Shown piece by piece: positions 51,312-60,504 of a DNA stretch of 64,000 nucleotides. Below the pieces are notes generated by a model. That model searched no databases. It saw nothing but the letters and a program-made list of their open reading frames with translations, and was not told the origin of the DNA. Position numbers and translations under genes: made by a program. Each line of letters begins with the position of its first letter. The stretch's first letter is position 1. The stretch lies in contig NZ_MAYT01000031.1 of NCBI RefSeq assembly GCF_001685015.1, positions 4,791 to 68,790 on the forward strand, in the 5' to 3' direction. Source of the stretch: Pseudobacillus wudalianchiensis. GTDB taxonomy: Bacteria; Bacillota; Bacilli; Bacillales; Domibacillaceae.

Positions 51312-52526
51312 ATGGAGCAGTTAGCAGCAAAAACAGAAATCGCAGTCGCGGAGAAAAAATATTCGCTGATGACATTCGTCTTTTTTTGCAGTGGGTTATT
51401 CATCGTTTCGGCTTTATTTTCAACTATTCCGTTAAGTCCAGTATTCATGGGGGAGTTTCAACTTACGGCCGAAACAGCGGCTTTAGCGACAAGTATTTGT
51501 TCATTTTGCTATGCGTTAGGAACTGTTTTTTTCGCGCCGCTTTCTGATCGGTACGGCCGTAAGCGTGTCATTCTATTCGGGTTGTTTGCGTTAACTGTTA
51601 TTTCACCACTGATTGGCTTTTTGAAGAGTTATGAGGCTATTCTGCTGCTTCGAGGCATTCAAGGATTTGTTGCTGCTTCGTTTGCTCCAACAGCGCTTAC
51701 CTTTATCACTGAATTATATCCTCCTAACAAGCGAGTAACGGCTATTGGTTTTATTAGCGCCGGCTTTTTGATGGCGGGAATAATCGGCCAGGTGTATAGC
51801 AGCGTGATTAATGATTTCCTCGGTTGGAAGTATGTGTTTTACATGCTGGGCCTTGTGTATTTAGTGATAGCGATCGGATTTAATGCTGTGATTCCAAGAG
51901 GTACACTTCCCGCTTCTGGAGAAAAGAGATCTGTCTTAGGGGCTTTTACTATTGTGTTGTCTCAACATTTCTTTCTCTTTTGCTATTTTATTACAATTTT
52001 ACTGTTATTAAGCTTCGTGGGAACGTATACAACACTTGAAAATTATTTGCGTGACATCTATACACTTGAAGCGCCCCAAATCTTGCTCGTCCGCTCGGCT
52101 GGAATTATTGGTATGCTGCTGGCGCCGTTCGGAGGACGGCTCGCTTCCCGCTTTGGTACTTTTCCGTTAATGCGCGCTGGGCTTGCTGCAGCAGCCATTG
52201 GACTTTTCTGTATCGGCATTTCGGGAAATATCGTTGTGATGACAGTGATGAGTGTCGTCTTTACAGCTGGGATTTCTGTTACTGTTCCCTCGTTAGTTTC
52301 CTTGCTTGGCCAGTTTGGAGGGAGAGAAAAGGCATCGGCGATGTCATTGTATTCTTTCTTCTTATTTATTGGATCGACGCTTGGACCAGTGCTGGCTGTT
52401 TTCTTTATGAAAACAGGAAGTTATGTGCTGGCGTTCGAAGTGATTGCCGCTTTATTAGCGATCGGTTTTTTCGTTACGTTTCCCCTTGCGAAACAGGCGG
52501 CAGAGCGTTCTGAAGGATCATTTTAG
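51312..52526 (+). CDS. MFS transporter
   Basis: 404 residues, twelve helices of the major facilitator superfamily. Loop 2-3 motif DRYGRKRVILFG (about 77) and the mid loop are intact; the type is that of YnfM-like drug/metabolite exporters (DHA1). ATG behind AAAGGGGGATCC. It directly precedes the sigma-54 cluster and could export or import its substrate; that is guesswork. A strong GC-rich terminator follows. Confidence 0.88.
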   Translation: MEQLAAKTEIAVAEKKYSLMTFVFFCSGLFIVSALFSTIPLSPVFMGEFQLTAETAALATSICSFCYALGTVFFAPLSDRYGRKRVILFGLFALTVISPLIGFLKSYEAILLLRGIQGFVAASFAPTALTFITELYPPNKRVTAIGFISAGFLMAGIIGQVYSSVINDFLGWKYVFYMLGLVYLVIAIGFNAVIPRGTLPASGEKRSVLGAFTIVLSQHFFLFCYFITILLLLSFVGTYTTLENYLRDIYTLEAPQILLVRSAGIIGMLLAPFGGRLASRFGTFPLMRAGLAAAAIGLFCIGISGNIVVMTVMSVVFTAGISVTVPSLVSLLGQFGGREKASAMSLYSFFLFIGSTLGPVLAVFFMKTGSYVLAFEVIAALLAIGFFVTFPLAKQAAERSEGSF

Positions 52527-52540
52527 AAAAATAAACCGTT

Positions 52541-52580
52541 CCGCGCAGGCTGATCATTGTGCCTGCGCGACGTTTTTTTA
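52541..52580 (+). terminator. Intrinsic terminator of the MFS gene
   Basis: CGCGCAGGC / GCCTGCGCG stem, 10-base loop, then ACGTTTTTTT. It lies just upstream of the activator's ribosome site. Confidence 0.85.
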
Positions 52581-52592
52581 GGGGTGAATGTT

Positions 52593-54524
52593 TTGATTAA
52601 AATAAAGCTTGTTGTGCCGCGTAAAGGCTACATTAAACATGCCTTTGAGCGGTTTGAAGAATTCAATCGATTAGAGGAAAGAGAAGAGCATCATCATGAA
52701 GAAACCGTAGAATTTGAGTTAGAGGAGGTAGTAGTCGCTGCTGATAAGGTTGCCAAATTAGAATTGGATGCGGATGTCATCATCTCAAGAGGGTTGATGA
52801 CAAAGCTTTTAAAAGAGCACAATGAATTTATGCCAATCGTTGATATCCCAGTACAAGGAATTGATCTGATCCGTTGTTTATCCGATTGTAAAGCACGCTT
52901 CGGAAGAAAAAAAGTAGCGGTGATTGGCGCACTCAATATGATTTATGGAGTGGAAAACTTGGCGGATATTGTTGATTTGCCTATTCAATCTTACATTTTA
53001 GAGGATATAGAAAAGTCGGCGAGCTTAGTAGATTTAGCTGCTAGTGAAGGATGTGAAATCGTCGTCAGCGGATTGAGTACGACAGAATATGCCGAGGCTA
53101 CCGGCTTGGGAGCAGCTATTGTAGAAACAGGAAAAGAATCTTTTCGGCAGGCTTTAATTGAAGCGAAAAGGCTCGCGCTCGTTAGTTTAAGAGAACAGGA
53201 AAAAGCCGAGCGATATCAGACGATTTTGAACCATGCGTACGAAGGGGTCATTGCTATTGATTTAAAAGGGCAAATCTCGGTGTTTAACACTGCAGCTCGG
53301 GAGATTTTATCTATCTCGCAGAAAAGTCTAATTGACCATTCTATCTATGAAGTTTTGCAGAAGGGGAAATTTCGGGATTTGTTGCTGAGTGAAGGCGACT
53401 ATCGGGAGGAGATCGTTTCTTACCAGTCTATTCAGCTTTCCGTCAAGAAAGTCAGCAATTTTTTAAAAGGGAAGAAAGTCGGGAATATGATGGCCTTTCA
53501 AGATGTGACAGGCATTCAAGAGATGGAAGGAAAGATCCGTAAAAAAATTCATTCCCGCGGACATGTGGCGAAGTATACATTTGAAGATATCCTGTTCCGC
53601 AGCACTGAAATTGAAAAAACGATTGAGACAGCGAAGCGCTATAGCGAAGTGGATTCCAATATTTTAATTATTGGGGAAACCGGAACCGGGAAAGAAATAT
53701 TCGCGCAGAGCATTCACAACCACAGCAAGCGGAGAAACAATCCATTTGTCGCCATTAACTGTGCTGCTCTTCCTGAAGATTTATTGGAAAGTGAGCTGTT
53801 TGGTTACGCAGAAGGAGCGTTTACAGGAGCGATGAAAGGCGGGAAACAAGGGTTTTTTGAGCTGGCCCATCGCGGAACTATCTTTTTAGATGAAATTGGC
53901 GAGATCTCAGCTAAACTCCAAAGCCGGCTGCTCCGTGTGCTTCAAGAAAGGGAAATTATGCGCATTGGAGACGACAAGATTATTCCAGTCGATGTGAGGA
54001 TTATTGCTGCCACAAATAAAAATTTGATCCATATGGTCAAGAAGGGAGATTTCCGGGAAGATCTTTATTACCGTTTAAGTGTGTTAGACCTTCATTTACC
54101 GCCTCTTCGGGAACGGAGGGCGGATATCCCTGTATTAGTGAATGCTTTTATTAGCAAGGCGTTTCCTGGACAAAGCCAGGTGATGATTACAGATGCAGCC
54201 AGTCAAAAATTAAGTGAAGCGAGCTGGGAGGGGAATGTACGTCAATTACAAAACTTTTGCGAGCGATTAACCGTTCTTTGTAAAGGAAGAGTGATTGACG
54301 TCTATGATATTGAGAAATATTTGCTGGGTGTACAGGAGGAAAGAGCCCACCCATCACAACAGGAAAAAGAGACAGTGGCGAGGGGATCGCACATATCCGA
54401 AAGGGAGCGGATTTTACAAGTTTTAAAGAGCTGTCATTATAGCAAAGGAAAAGCAGCAGATGAGCTGGGAATGAGCCGGACGACGCTATGGAGAAAGATA
54501 AAGGAATGGGGAATTGAAACATAA
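52593..54524 (+). CDS. PrpR-type sigma-54-dependent activator
   Basis: 643 residues. PrpR_N sensor domain (about 5-190, VIISRGLMTKLLKE, VVSGLSTTEYAEA), PAS domain (about 205-300), AAA+ domain with Walker A GETGTGKE (about 360), GAFTGA loop (about 407) and Walker B IFLDEIGEI, and C-terminal Fis helix-turn-helix (KGKAADELGMSRTTLWRKIKEWG). TTG start behind AGGGGTGA. The GAFTGA motif shows it contacts sigma-54. It is upstream of the promoter and palindromes it most likely uses, and controls the cluster to the right. The effector is unknown. Confidence 0.92.
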   Translation: MIKIKLVVPRKGYIKHAFERFEEFNRLEEREEHHHEETVEFELEEVVVAADKVAKLELDADVIISRGLMTKLLKEHNEFMPIVDIPVQGIDLIRCLSDCKARFGRKKVAVIGALNMIYGVENLADIVDLPIQSYILEDIEKSASLVDLAASEGCEIVVSGLSTTEYAEATGLGAAIVETGKESFRQALIEAKRLALVSLREQEKAERYQTILNHAYEGVIAIDLKGQISVFNTAAREILSISQKSLIDHSIYEVLQKGKFRDLLLSEGDYREEIVSYQSIQLSVKKVSNFLKGKKVGNMMAFQDVTGIQEMEGKIRKKIHSRGHVAKYTFEDILFRSTEIEKTIETAKRYSEVDSNILIIGETGTGKEIFAQSIHNHSKRRNNPFVAINCAALPEDLLESELFGYAEGAFTGAMKGGKQGFFELAHRGTIFLDEIGEISAKLQSRLLRVLQEREIMRIGDDKIIPVDVRIIAATNKNLIHMVKKGDFREDLYYRLSVLDLHLPPLRERRADIPVLVNAFISKAFPGQSQVMITDAASQKLSEASWEGNVRQLQNFCERLTVLCKGRVIDVYDIEKYLLGVQEERAHPSQQEKETVARGSHISERERILQVLKSCHYSKGKAADELGMSRTTLWRKIKEWGIET

Positions 54525-54568
54525 TGAAACAATTTGGAACATTTTGTTTCATAGAGAAACAAAATGTT
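54524..54568. promoter_or_regulatory. Overlapping palindromic upstream activating sites
   Basis: IR1: ATGAAACAA-N11-TTGTTTCAT (54524-54532 with 54544-54552). IR2: AACATTTTGTTTC-N5-GAAACAAAATGTT (54538-54550 with 54556-54568). They overlap, share GTTTC/GAAAC half-sites, and lie about 70-110 bases upstream of the -24 element, the normal place for activator sites. They begin at the activator's stop codon. Confidence 0.75.
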
Positions 54569-54636
54569 AACGATTTGTGTCTGATAAAAAGGGCTGAAAA
54601 CGGCTTTTTAACGAATAAAAAGACATTTTTTAATAT

Positions 54637-54652
54637 TGGCACAACTCTTGCA
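54637..54652 (+). promoter_or_regulatory. Sigma-54 promoter of the catabolic cluster
   Basis: TGGCAC-AACTC-TTGCA, a full match to the -24/-12 consensus with exact spacing; 75 bases before the first structural gene. Confidence 0.9.
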
Positions 54653-54726
54653 AATATATCATCAAAAGGATAAGGTAGACTTTCCTGAAGAATGAAATAT
54701 CATTTTAAGACGAAAGAGGGGACAAC

Positions 54727-55701
54727 GTGAGCTACCTGGTATATATTCCTCAAGATATTGAGCAAGAGGGAAAAGATTATCTATTAGAAAGAGGCTACAA
54801 CCTAAAAATAGGCTCTGATTTGTCTCAGGAAATTCTAATGAAGGAAGTTAAGGATTGTGATGCTATCTTAACAAGGTCAATCGCTGTCATCAATGAAGCA
54901 GTAATCCAGGCAGGCAGAAACATAAAAGTGATTGCTAAGTATGGAGTAGGCTTAGACAATATTAATGTGAAGGCGGCTACAGAAAGCGGCATTTATGTAA
55001 CGAATACTCCACAGGCAAATGCAAACGCTGTCGCGGAACATGTGATGGCTTTCATCCTAGCATTGTCTAAACAGCTTATCGCAGCTGATAAAGAGCTAAG
55101 AGGTGGAAACTATGGAGCTCGCCATCAACTTCCTAGTATGGATTTGGAAGGAAAGACGTTGGGCGTGATCGGCCTCGGGAGAATCGGTACACTGTTAGCA
55201 CAAAAGGCAGCCAGAGGATTTGGGATGAATGTGATTGGCTATGATCCTTATTTAACGACAAGCCCGAGTGACGCTTTGGAAATCGTAACAGATATAGAAT
55301 GGCTGTTCCGGAATGCCGATGTTGTGAGTCTCCATTTGCCGTTAACTGAAGCAACAAAAGGAACAATAGGAAGCCGGGAATTTTCCTGGATGAAAAAGTC
55401 GGCGTATTTTGTTAACGCTTCCAGAGGAGGAATCGTAAAGGAGGCCGACTTAATAGAAGCTTTGAAAGCAGGTGAAATTGCTGGAGCGGGAATCGATGTC
55501 TTTGAAGCAGAGCCGCCTCAGCGGGATAACCCTCTCTTTCAATTAGACAATGTGATCGTTAGCCCACATAGTGCAGCTTTAACGAAAGAGGCCTCCGTAC
55601 GGATGGCAGTTCATGCTGCGATGCAGGTCGATCAAGCATTGAGAGGGGAGCATCCAGAATGGGCTGTGAATGATGTGCTGAATAGGAAAGTCTCTATTTA
55701 A
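54727..55701 (+). CDS. D-2-hydroxyacid dehydrogenase
   Basis: 324 residues, PGDH/DdlH-like family. Rossmann GLGRIG (about 147), NASRGG (about 231), catalytic Glu in VFEAEPP and His in SPHSAAL. NAD-dependent oxidation of a D-2-hydroxy acid to a 2-oxo acid, or reverse. GTG start behind AAAGAGGGGAC. First gene after the sigma-54 promoter. It could interconvert the lactate and pyruvate analogues of the cluster's substrate. Confidence 0.9.
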   Translation: MSYLVYIPQDIEQEGKDYLLERGYNLKIGSDLSQEILMKEVKDCDAILTRSIAVINEAVIQAGRNIKVIAKYGVGLDNINVKAATESGIYVTNTPQANANAVAEHVMAFILALSKQLIAADKELRGGNYGARHQLPSMDLEGKTLGVIGLGRIGTLLAQKAARGFGMNVIGYDPYLTTSPSDALEIVTDIEWLFRNADVVSLHLPLTEATKGTIGSREFSWMKKSAYFVNASRGGIVKEADLIEALKAGEIAGAGIDVFEAEPPQRDNPLFQLDNVIVSPHSAALTKEASVRMAVHAAMQVDQALRGEHPEWAVNDVLNRKVSI

Positions 55702-55766
55702 TAAAAAAGCGGAATCCTATTCTTTGAGAAGTAAACAAGTTTTAAAAAAACAAGGATGGTGAATGG

Positions 55767-55955
55767 ATGAAAAAATTAGCGTTTGTGACCAGCATAATAC
55801 CAGCGCTCGGCTCGCTTGTTGTCATTAATCGTGTAGAGCCCTATGTTCTTGGTATGCCATTTGTACTTTTTTGGGCGATTTGCTGGGTTTGCCTGACATC
55901 TTTGTTTCTGATCATTACAAACAAAATAGATCCTGCCAATAGGGAGGAGGAATAA
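55767..55955 (+). CDS. DUF3311 family small membrane protein
   Basis: 62 residues, two helices (VTSIIPALGSLVVIN and LGMPFVLFWAICWVCLTSLFLIITN). DUF3311 genes nearly always precede an SSS symporter gene, as here (1-base gap), and the small protein is probably a subunit of it. Compare yhjC-yhjB in B. subtilis. Confidence 0.88.
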   Translation: MKKLAFVTSIIPALGSLVVINRVEPYVLGMPFVLFWAICWVCLTSLFLIITNKIDPANREEE

Positions 55956-55956
55956 G

Positions 55957-57441
55957 ATGAATTCGGCCCTTCTTGTTATTCTTTTCTTTCTAGTATTGTG
56001 TATTTGGCTGGGACTTCAAGCGCGCAAAGGCAAAGATATGAGTTTAGAGCAATGGGCTGTCGGCGGGCGCGGTTTTGGAGGTGTGCTTGTCTTCTTCTTA
56101 ATCGCCGGTGAGATGTTTACTACTTACACCTTTTTAGGAGCAAGCGGCGGTGCTTACCGGTCAGGTATTCCCCCTGCTTTATACGCTTTCAATTGTTTTT
56201 ACTTTGTAATTGCATACTGGCTGCTGCCACCAATATGGAAGTATGCCAAAGCGAACAATGTCATTTCTCAATCTGATTTTTATGATAAGAAGTATAATAG
56301 CCCGGCGTTAGGAGTTCTAGTGGCCATTATTAGCGTTGTTTCTATTATTCCCTACTTGATCATGCAGCTGAAAGGGTTAGGAATTATTGTGGCAGAAACC
56401 TCGTATGGCACGATCTCTCCGAGCATGGCCATTGTGGTCGGTGTCATTGCCATTACCATTTACGTAACGGCTTCAGGTATGCATGGGGTAGCGTGGACAG
56501 CTATTATTAAGGATATTATGATTTTAGCAGTTGTCGTCTTTATGGGAATTTATTTTCCGCTTCATTATTACGGCGGCATGCAGCCGATGTTTGAATCTAT
56601 CAATGCAGCTAAAGAAGGGTTCCTGATTTTTCCTAAAGAAGGACTGAGTATTTCCTGGTTTGTTTCTGCTACGATTATGACTGCACTGGCATTCTATATG
56701 TTTCCTCATATGCTGGCAGGAGTTTTCTCAGCGAAAAGTCCGAAATCGCTTCGCTGGAATGCGGGAATTATGCCAATTTATCAAGTTATTATTGTTTTTT
56801 CATTATTTATTGGCTTTTCGGCGGTTCTTCAAGTCCCTAATTTGCAAGGAGCAGATACAGACTTAGCGTTGTTTAAGATGGCAAAAATGTCATTTGACCC
56901 TTGGTTCGTAGGTGTTATTGGTGCCTCAGGAGCAATGGCTGCACTCATACCGAGTTCATTGGTACTAACGGCGATCGCTACTATTCTTTCTAAAAATATA
57001 TACAAAGTGTGGAAGCCAAACACGTCAGATGATCAATTAGCAAGGTTAAGTAGAGTATTAGTTCCTGTTATTGCTTTAGTGGTCCTTTATTTTACATTTA
57101 ATGGTGGTAATTCAATTTTTACTCTATATCTAATGGCTTACAGCTTCATGGCACAGTTGTTCCCGGCCCTGTTTTTCAGCCTGTGGAAGAAGAATCCAGT
57201 TACTGTGCAAGGTGCTTTTGCCGGAATGATTGTCGGGATTTTAATGGTTGTCTACTCTACGATTTCAGGAACAACACTCGCTACGCTATTCCCATCATTC
57301 CCGCAAGTAATTAAAGATCTCGATGTTGGCTTAGCAGTCTTGCTCGTTAATGTTGCCGTGACACTCAGTGTAAGTGTCATTACTAGAAAACCGGGTGTTA
57401 AGGGAGAAGAAAAAAACGAATGGACTGATTTAGCAAACTAA
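55957..57441 (+). CDS. Sodium:solute symporter (SSS family)
   Basis: 494 residues, about thirteen helices. Family motifs: WAVGGRGFGGVLVFFLIAGEMFTTYTFLG and GSFTTFLLTAI-like later loop ASGAMAALIPSSLVLTAIATI. It likely takes up a carboxylate (or other acid) with sodium. Coupled to DUF3311. In the sigma-54 cluster it would import the starting compound or an acid intermediate. Confidence 0.9.
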   Translation: MNSALLVILFFLVLCIWLGLQARKGKDMSLEQWAVGGRGFGGVLVFFLIAGEMFTTYTFLGASGGAYRSGIPPALYAFNCFYFVIAYWLLPPIWKYAKANNVISQSDFYDKKYNSPALGVLVAIISVVSIIPYLIMQLKGLGIIVAETSYGTISPSMAIVVGVIAITIYVTASGMHGVAWTAIIKDIMILAVVVFMGIYFPLHYYGGMQPMFESINAAKEGFLIFPKEGLSISWFVSATIMTALAFYMFPHMLAGVFSAKSPKSLRWNAGIMPIYQVIIVFSLFIGFSAVLQVPNLQGADTDLALFKMAKMSFDPWFVGVIGASGAMAALIPSSLVLTAIATILSKNIYKVWKPNTSDDQLARLSRVLVPVIALVVLYFTFNGGNSIFTLYLMAYSFMAQLFPALFFSLWKKNPVTVQGAFAGMIVGILMVVYSTISGTTLATLFPSFPQVIKDLDVGLAVLLVNVAVTLSVSVITRKPGVKGEEKNEWTDLAN

Positions 57442-57501
57442 CAAAATAGATTTTAAGATTAACAATATAACTTACTAGAGATAGAAACAGGAGGAGTACT
57501 T

Positions 57502-59166
57502 ATGAAAGTTAGTGGAGGCAAAGCCGTTGTAGATGTCATGGTGAAAGAGGGGGTGAAGAAAGCGTTTTGTGTACCGGGAGAAAGTTATCTGGGTGTTATG
57601 GATGCCTTGTATCAGCACCCTCAGATTGAGTTGATCTCGACCCGTCATGAAGGAGGAGCCTCTTTTATGGCAGAAGGGTATGCAAAAGCGTCAGGCGAAG
57701 TCGGTGTTTGTATGGCAACGAGAGGTGTAGGGGCTACAAACTTGGCGATCGGTATTCATACGGCTGCGCAAGATTCTACTCCACTCGTAGCGCTCATTGG
57801 CCAGGTGGAACGTCCTTTTAAAGAAAAGGAAGCCTTTCAGGAGGTAGACCTTGCCGGATTTTTTAGTCACTTATGTAAATGGACGGTAGAGATTGACCGA
57901 GTTGAAAGAATTCCGGAATTGCTCCACCGGGCGTTTCATATTGCTCGCTCAGGCAGACCAGGTCCTGTTTTAGTGGCGCTGCCGCATGACATGCTGGAGG
58001 ACGAAGCGGTAATGGCTGAGTATGCGCCATACATTTCAAGCCGTCCGCGTGCCCACAGGGAAGATGCTGAACGAGTAGTGGAAGAAATCCAAAAAGCCAA
58101 GCGGCCAGTGCTAATTGCAGGCGGCGGCGTAATCCATGCGAAAGCACAGCCGTTGCTTGTCCAGTTCGCTGAGAAAATGAGCCTGCCTGTTGTGACTGCT
58201 TTCCGCCGGTTCGATGCTTTCCCTAATACACACGCTTGTTATGCCGGCTGGCTCGGTTTTGGAACTCCTCGCGGTTTGCTTGATGAGATTAAAGAGGCAG
58301 ATGTGGTGGTTGCTTTAGGGACGAGGTTTTCTCAAGTAGGAACACAGGATTATACTTTGCTCTCTGAACAGACAAAGTTAATTCATATCGATATTTGTCC
58401 TGATATTTTCGGAAAAGTCTATGCTCCTTCCCTTGCCATTGAAGCAGATGCTAAAAGCTTCCTAGAGCTGGCAGTAGAAGCTGCAGGTTCACAATCTATT
58501 CATACAGGTAAAGAGAGAACAGAAGAGTTACACAGAAAATATACGGAATTTTCTGAAACGAAATCAGACTATACAGAAGAGTTCACCGATATGGATGGAT
58601 TCATGCATGATATTGTTGCACAGCTTCCAAAGAACACCATCATTACAAATGATGCCGGTAACTTCTTCGGCTGGCTATCTCGCTATTATCGATTTGAACA
58701 AGAAAACACTTATGTAGGGCCAACATCAGGAGCAATGGGATACGGACTGCCTGCAGCGATCGGGGCAAAACTTGCTCATCCTGATCGTCCAGTTGTTTCT
58801 TTTTCAGGAGACGGCGGCTTCATGATGACGATGCAAGAGATTGAAACAGCTGTACGGTATAAAGTGCCAGTTATTGCGATTGTCGTAAATAACAACATTT
58901 ACGGAACGATTCGCGCTCATCAGGAAATACATTTCCCGGATCGAATGATTGGGACTGACTTAACAAATCCAGACTTTGCTGAGATGGCTCGTTTGTTTGG
59001 AGCTCACGGAGAAAGAGTCGAACGAAACGCTGAATTTGTGCCAGCGCTGCAGCGAGCAATCGCTTCAGGACTGCCGGCTCTCATTGAAGTAGTCACAAAT
59101 CCTGAAATTATTTCTGTAAGCCAAGATAAGACGAAAGTACAAGGAAGACTCGTATCCAGTAAGTAA
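57502..59166 (+). CDS. Thiamine diphosphate-dependent decarboxylase/synthase family
   Basis: 554 residues, three-domain ThDP enzyme like acetolactate synthase and oxo-acid decarboxylases. Catalytic E50 in STRHEGGAS; ThDP/magnesium motif GDGGFMMTMQEIETAVRYKVPVIAIVVNNN (starts about 435). Large-subunit-like but with no small regulatory subunit nearby. With an amino acid dehydrogenase and aldehyde dehydrogenase next to it, a 2-oxo acid decarboxylase is the likeliest role; acetolactate synthase is not excluded. RBS AGGAGGAG. Confidence 0.85.
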   Translation: MKVSGGKAVVDVMVKEGVKKAFCVPGESYLGVMDALYQHPQIELISTRHEGGASFMAEGYAKASGEVGVCMATRGVGATNLAIGIHTAAQDSTPLVALIGQVERPFKEKEAFQEVDLAGFFSHLCKWTVEIDRVERIPELLHRAFHIARSGRPGPVLVALPHDMLEDEAVMAEYAPYISSRPRAHREDAERVVEEIQKAKRPVLIAGGGVIHAKAQPLLVQFAEKMSLPVVTAFRRFDAFPNTHACYAGWLGFGTPRGLLDEIKEADVVVALGTRFSQVGTQDYTLLSEQTKLIHIDICPDIFGKVYAPSLAIEADAKSFLELAVEAAGSQSIHTGKERTEELHRKYTEFSETKSDYTEEFTDMDGFMHDIVAQLPKNTIITNDAGNFFGWLSRYYRFEQENTYVGPTSGAMGYGLPAAIGAKLAHPDRPVVSFSGDGGFMMTMQEIETAVRYKVPVIAIVVNNNIYGTIRAHQEIHFPDRMIGTDLTNPDFAEMARLFGAHGERVERNAEFVPALQRAIASGLPALIEVVTNPEIISVSQDKTKVQGRLVSSK

Positions 59167-59234
59167 TATTCATCGTAGGTATACCTTTAAAAAACAATCA
59201 ATCTATTTTAAGAAGATCTTTAGGAGGTTTCATC

Positions 59235-60413
59235 ATGTCAAAACCATATTTAGTCGTAGAGTGGAATGATACAGAAACAGATGCACAAGGCTGGCTTGTT
59301 GTTCATAATTTCGTGAAAGGCTATACAGGCGGCGGTACAAGAATGCACCCTTCCGTAACAAAAGAGGAAGTTGAAAGATTGGCTGAGGCAATGGCTTACA
59401 AGTATGTAGCCTGCGAGTGCGGTACGACTGGCGGTTGTAAAGCAGGTATCGCTTATGATTACAAAGCACCGGACGCTTACGCTGTGTTAAGAAGATTCTT
59501 AATTGCGATGATGCCCTATATTGATATCGGTGTGTCCTTGGGCAGTGATTTAGGCACGAAATATGAAGATGTCCTAAAAGTATTCAATGAATTTGGAATT
59601 GATATTCCGTTGACTAAATCAATGAAACAAAATCCAGCCGTTTTACAAGGAATAAAGGATTTTGATGAACTGTTGTCTACAAGAATTGACGGCTTGCTTT
59701 TAAATGATGTAGTCACAGGTTATGGGGTAGCCTTTTCAGCGGATGAAGCTTGGAAGTTCAAAAGTGGAAAAGAAGGAGCGAAGGTGGTCATTCAAGGCTT
59801 CGGCTGTGTAGGAGCAAGTTGTGCGTTGAAAATGTCTCAATTAGGCTACAAAGTTGTCGGAATCTCTGATGCTAACCTATTGGTAACGTGTGAAGAAGGG
59901 TTAGATATCCAAAAGCTGATTGACCATAAAAATGTATACGGAGAGATGGATCCAGCCTACTTTGAGCCTCACTACAAGGTAAGACCAAATACAGAATGGC
60001 TTGATGTAGACTGTGACATTTTAATTCCATCCGCGCTAGAAGATGTGATCAACGTATCCAATGCTGAAAGTGTAAAAGCAAGTTTAATTGTAGAAGCAGC
60101 CAATATTCCGATTTCTGCTGAAGGAGATGCCATCATCAAACGCAGAGGAATTGATATCGTCAATGATTTCGTTGCCAACCTAGGAGCGATCCGATTCTAT
60201 GATGCGGTCATTTTCGGTCTAGTGGAACCAAATCCACAAGCAGTAATAGATGATATTGAAAAGCTATGCCGCAAAAATACAAACCGCTTGTTCACAGAAG
60301 CCAAAAATCAAACCAGATATCAAAGAGAAGTAGCGTACGAGATTTTCAAACCAACGATTAGCGACTTATTAGAATATGAAGAGCCTTCCGAAGCAGTAAC
60401 GGCTCAACAGTGA
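59235..60413 (+). CDS. Glu/Leu/Phe/Val dehydrogenase family protein
   Basis: 392 residues. Domain I with EMAYKY (K56) and GGCKAGI (K69), the positions of the substrate and catalytic lysines; Rossmann GFGCVGASCA at about 188. The active-site stretch ACECGTTGGCK is unusually cysteine-rich compared with the usual PxGGxKGG, so the substrate may be unusual. Expected reaction: oxidative deamination of an amino acid to its 2-oxo acid with NAD(P). RBS TTTAGGAGG. Between the ThDP enzyme and an amino acid permease. Confidence 0.85.
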   Translation: MSKPYLVVEWNDTETDAQGWLVVHNFVKGYTGGGTRMHPSVTKEEVERLAEAMAYKYVACECGTTGGCKAGIAYDYKAPDAYAVLRRFLIAMMPYIDIGVSLGSDLGTKYEDVLKVFNEFGIDIPLTKSMKQNPAVLQGIKDFDELLSTRIDGLLLNDVVTGYGVAFSADEAWKFKSGKEGAKVVIQGFGCVGASCALKMSQLGYKVVGISDANLLVTCEEGLDIQKLIDHKNVYGEMDPAYFEPHYKVRPNTEWLDVDCDILIPSALEDVINVSNAESVKASLIVEAANIPISAEGDAIIKRRGIDIVNDFVANLGAIRFYDAVIFGLVEPNPQAVIDDIEKLCRKNTNRLFTEAKNQTRYQREVAYEIFKPTISDLLEYEEPSEAVTAQQ

Positions 60414-60504
60414 AAATATCATTCGGAATAATAGAAACATTGGTGTGAACTTCCAAGCACAAAAGTAAGAGAATAAGTGGAAGGTTAGAAACGGGGGGAA
60501 TGGA

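Noticed and set aside
57502-59166. A plain acetolactate synthase for branched-chain amino acid synthesis
   Set aside because: No small subunit, no ilv or leu genes, and the context is catabolic; kept only as an alternative.
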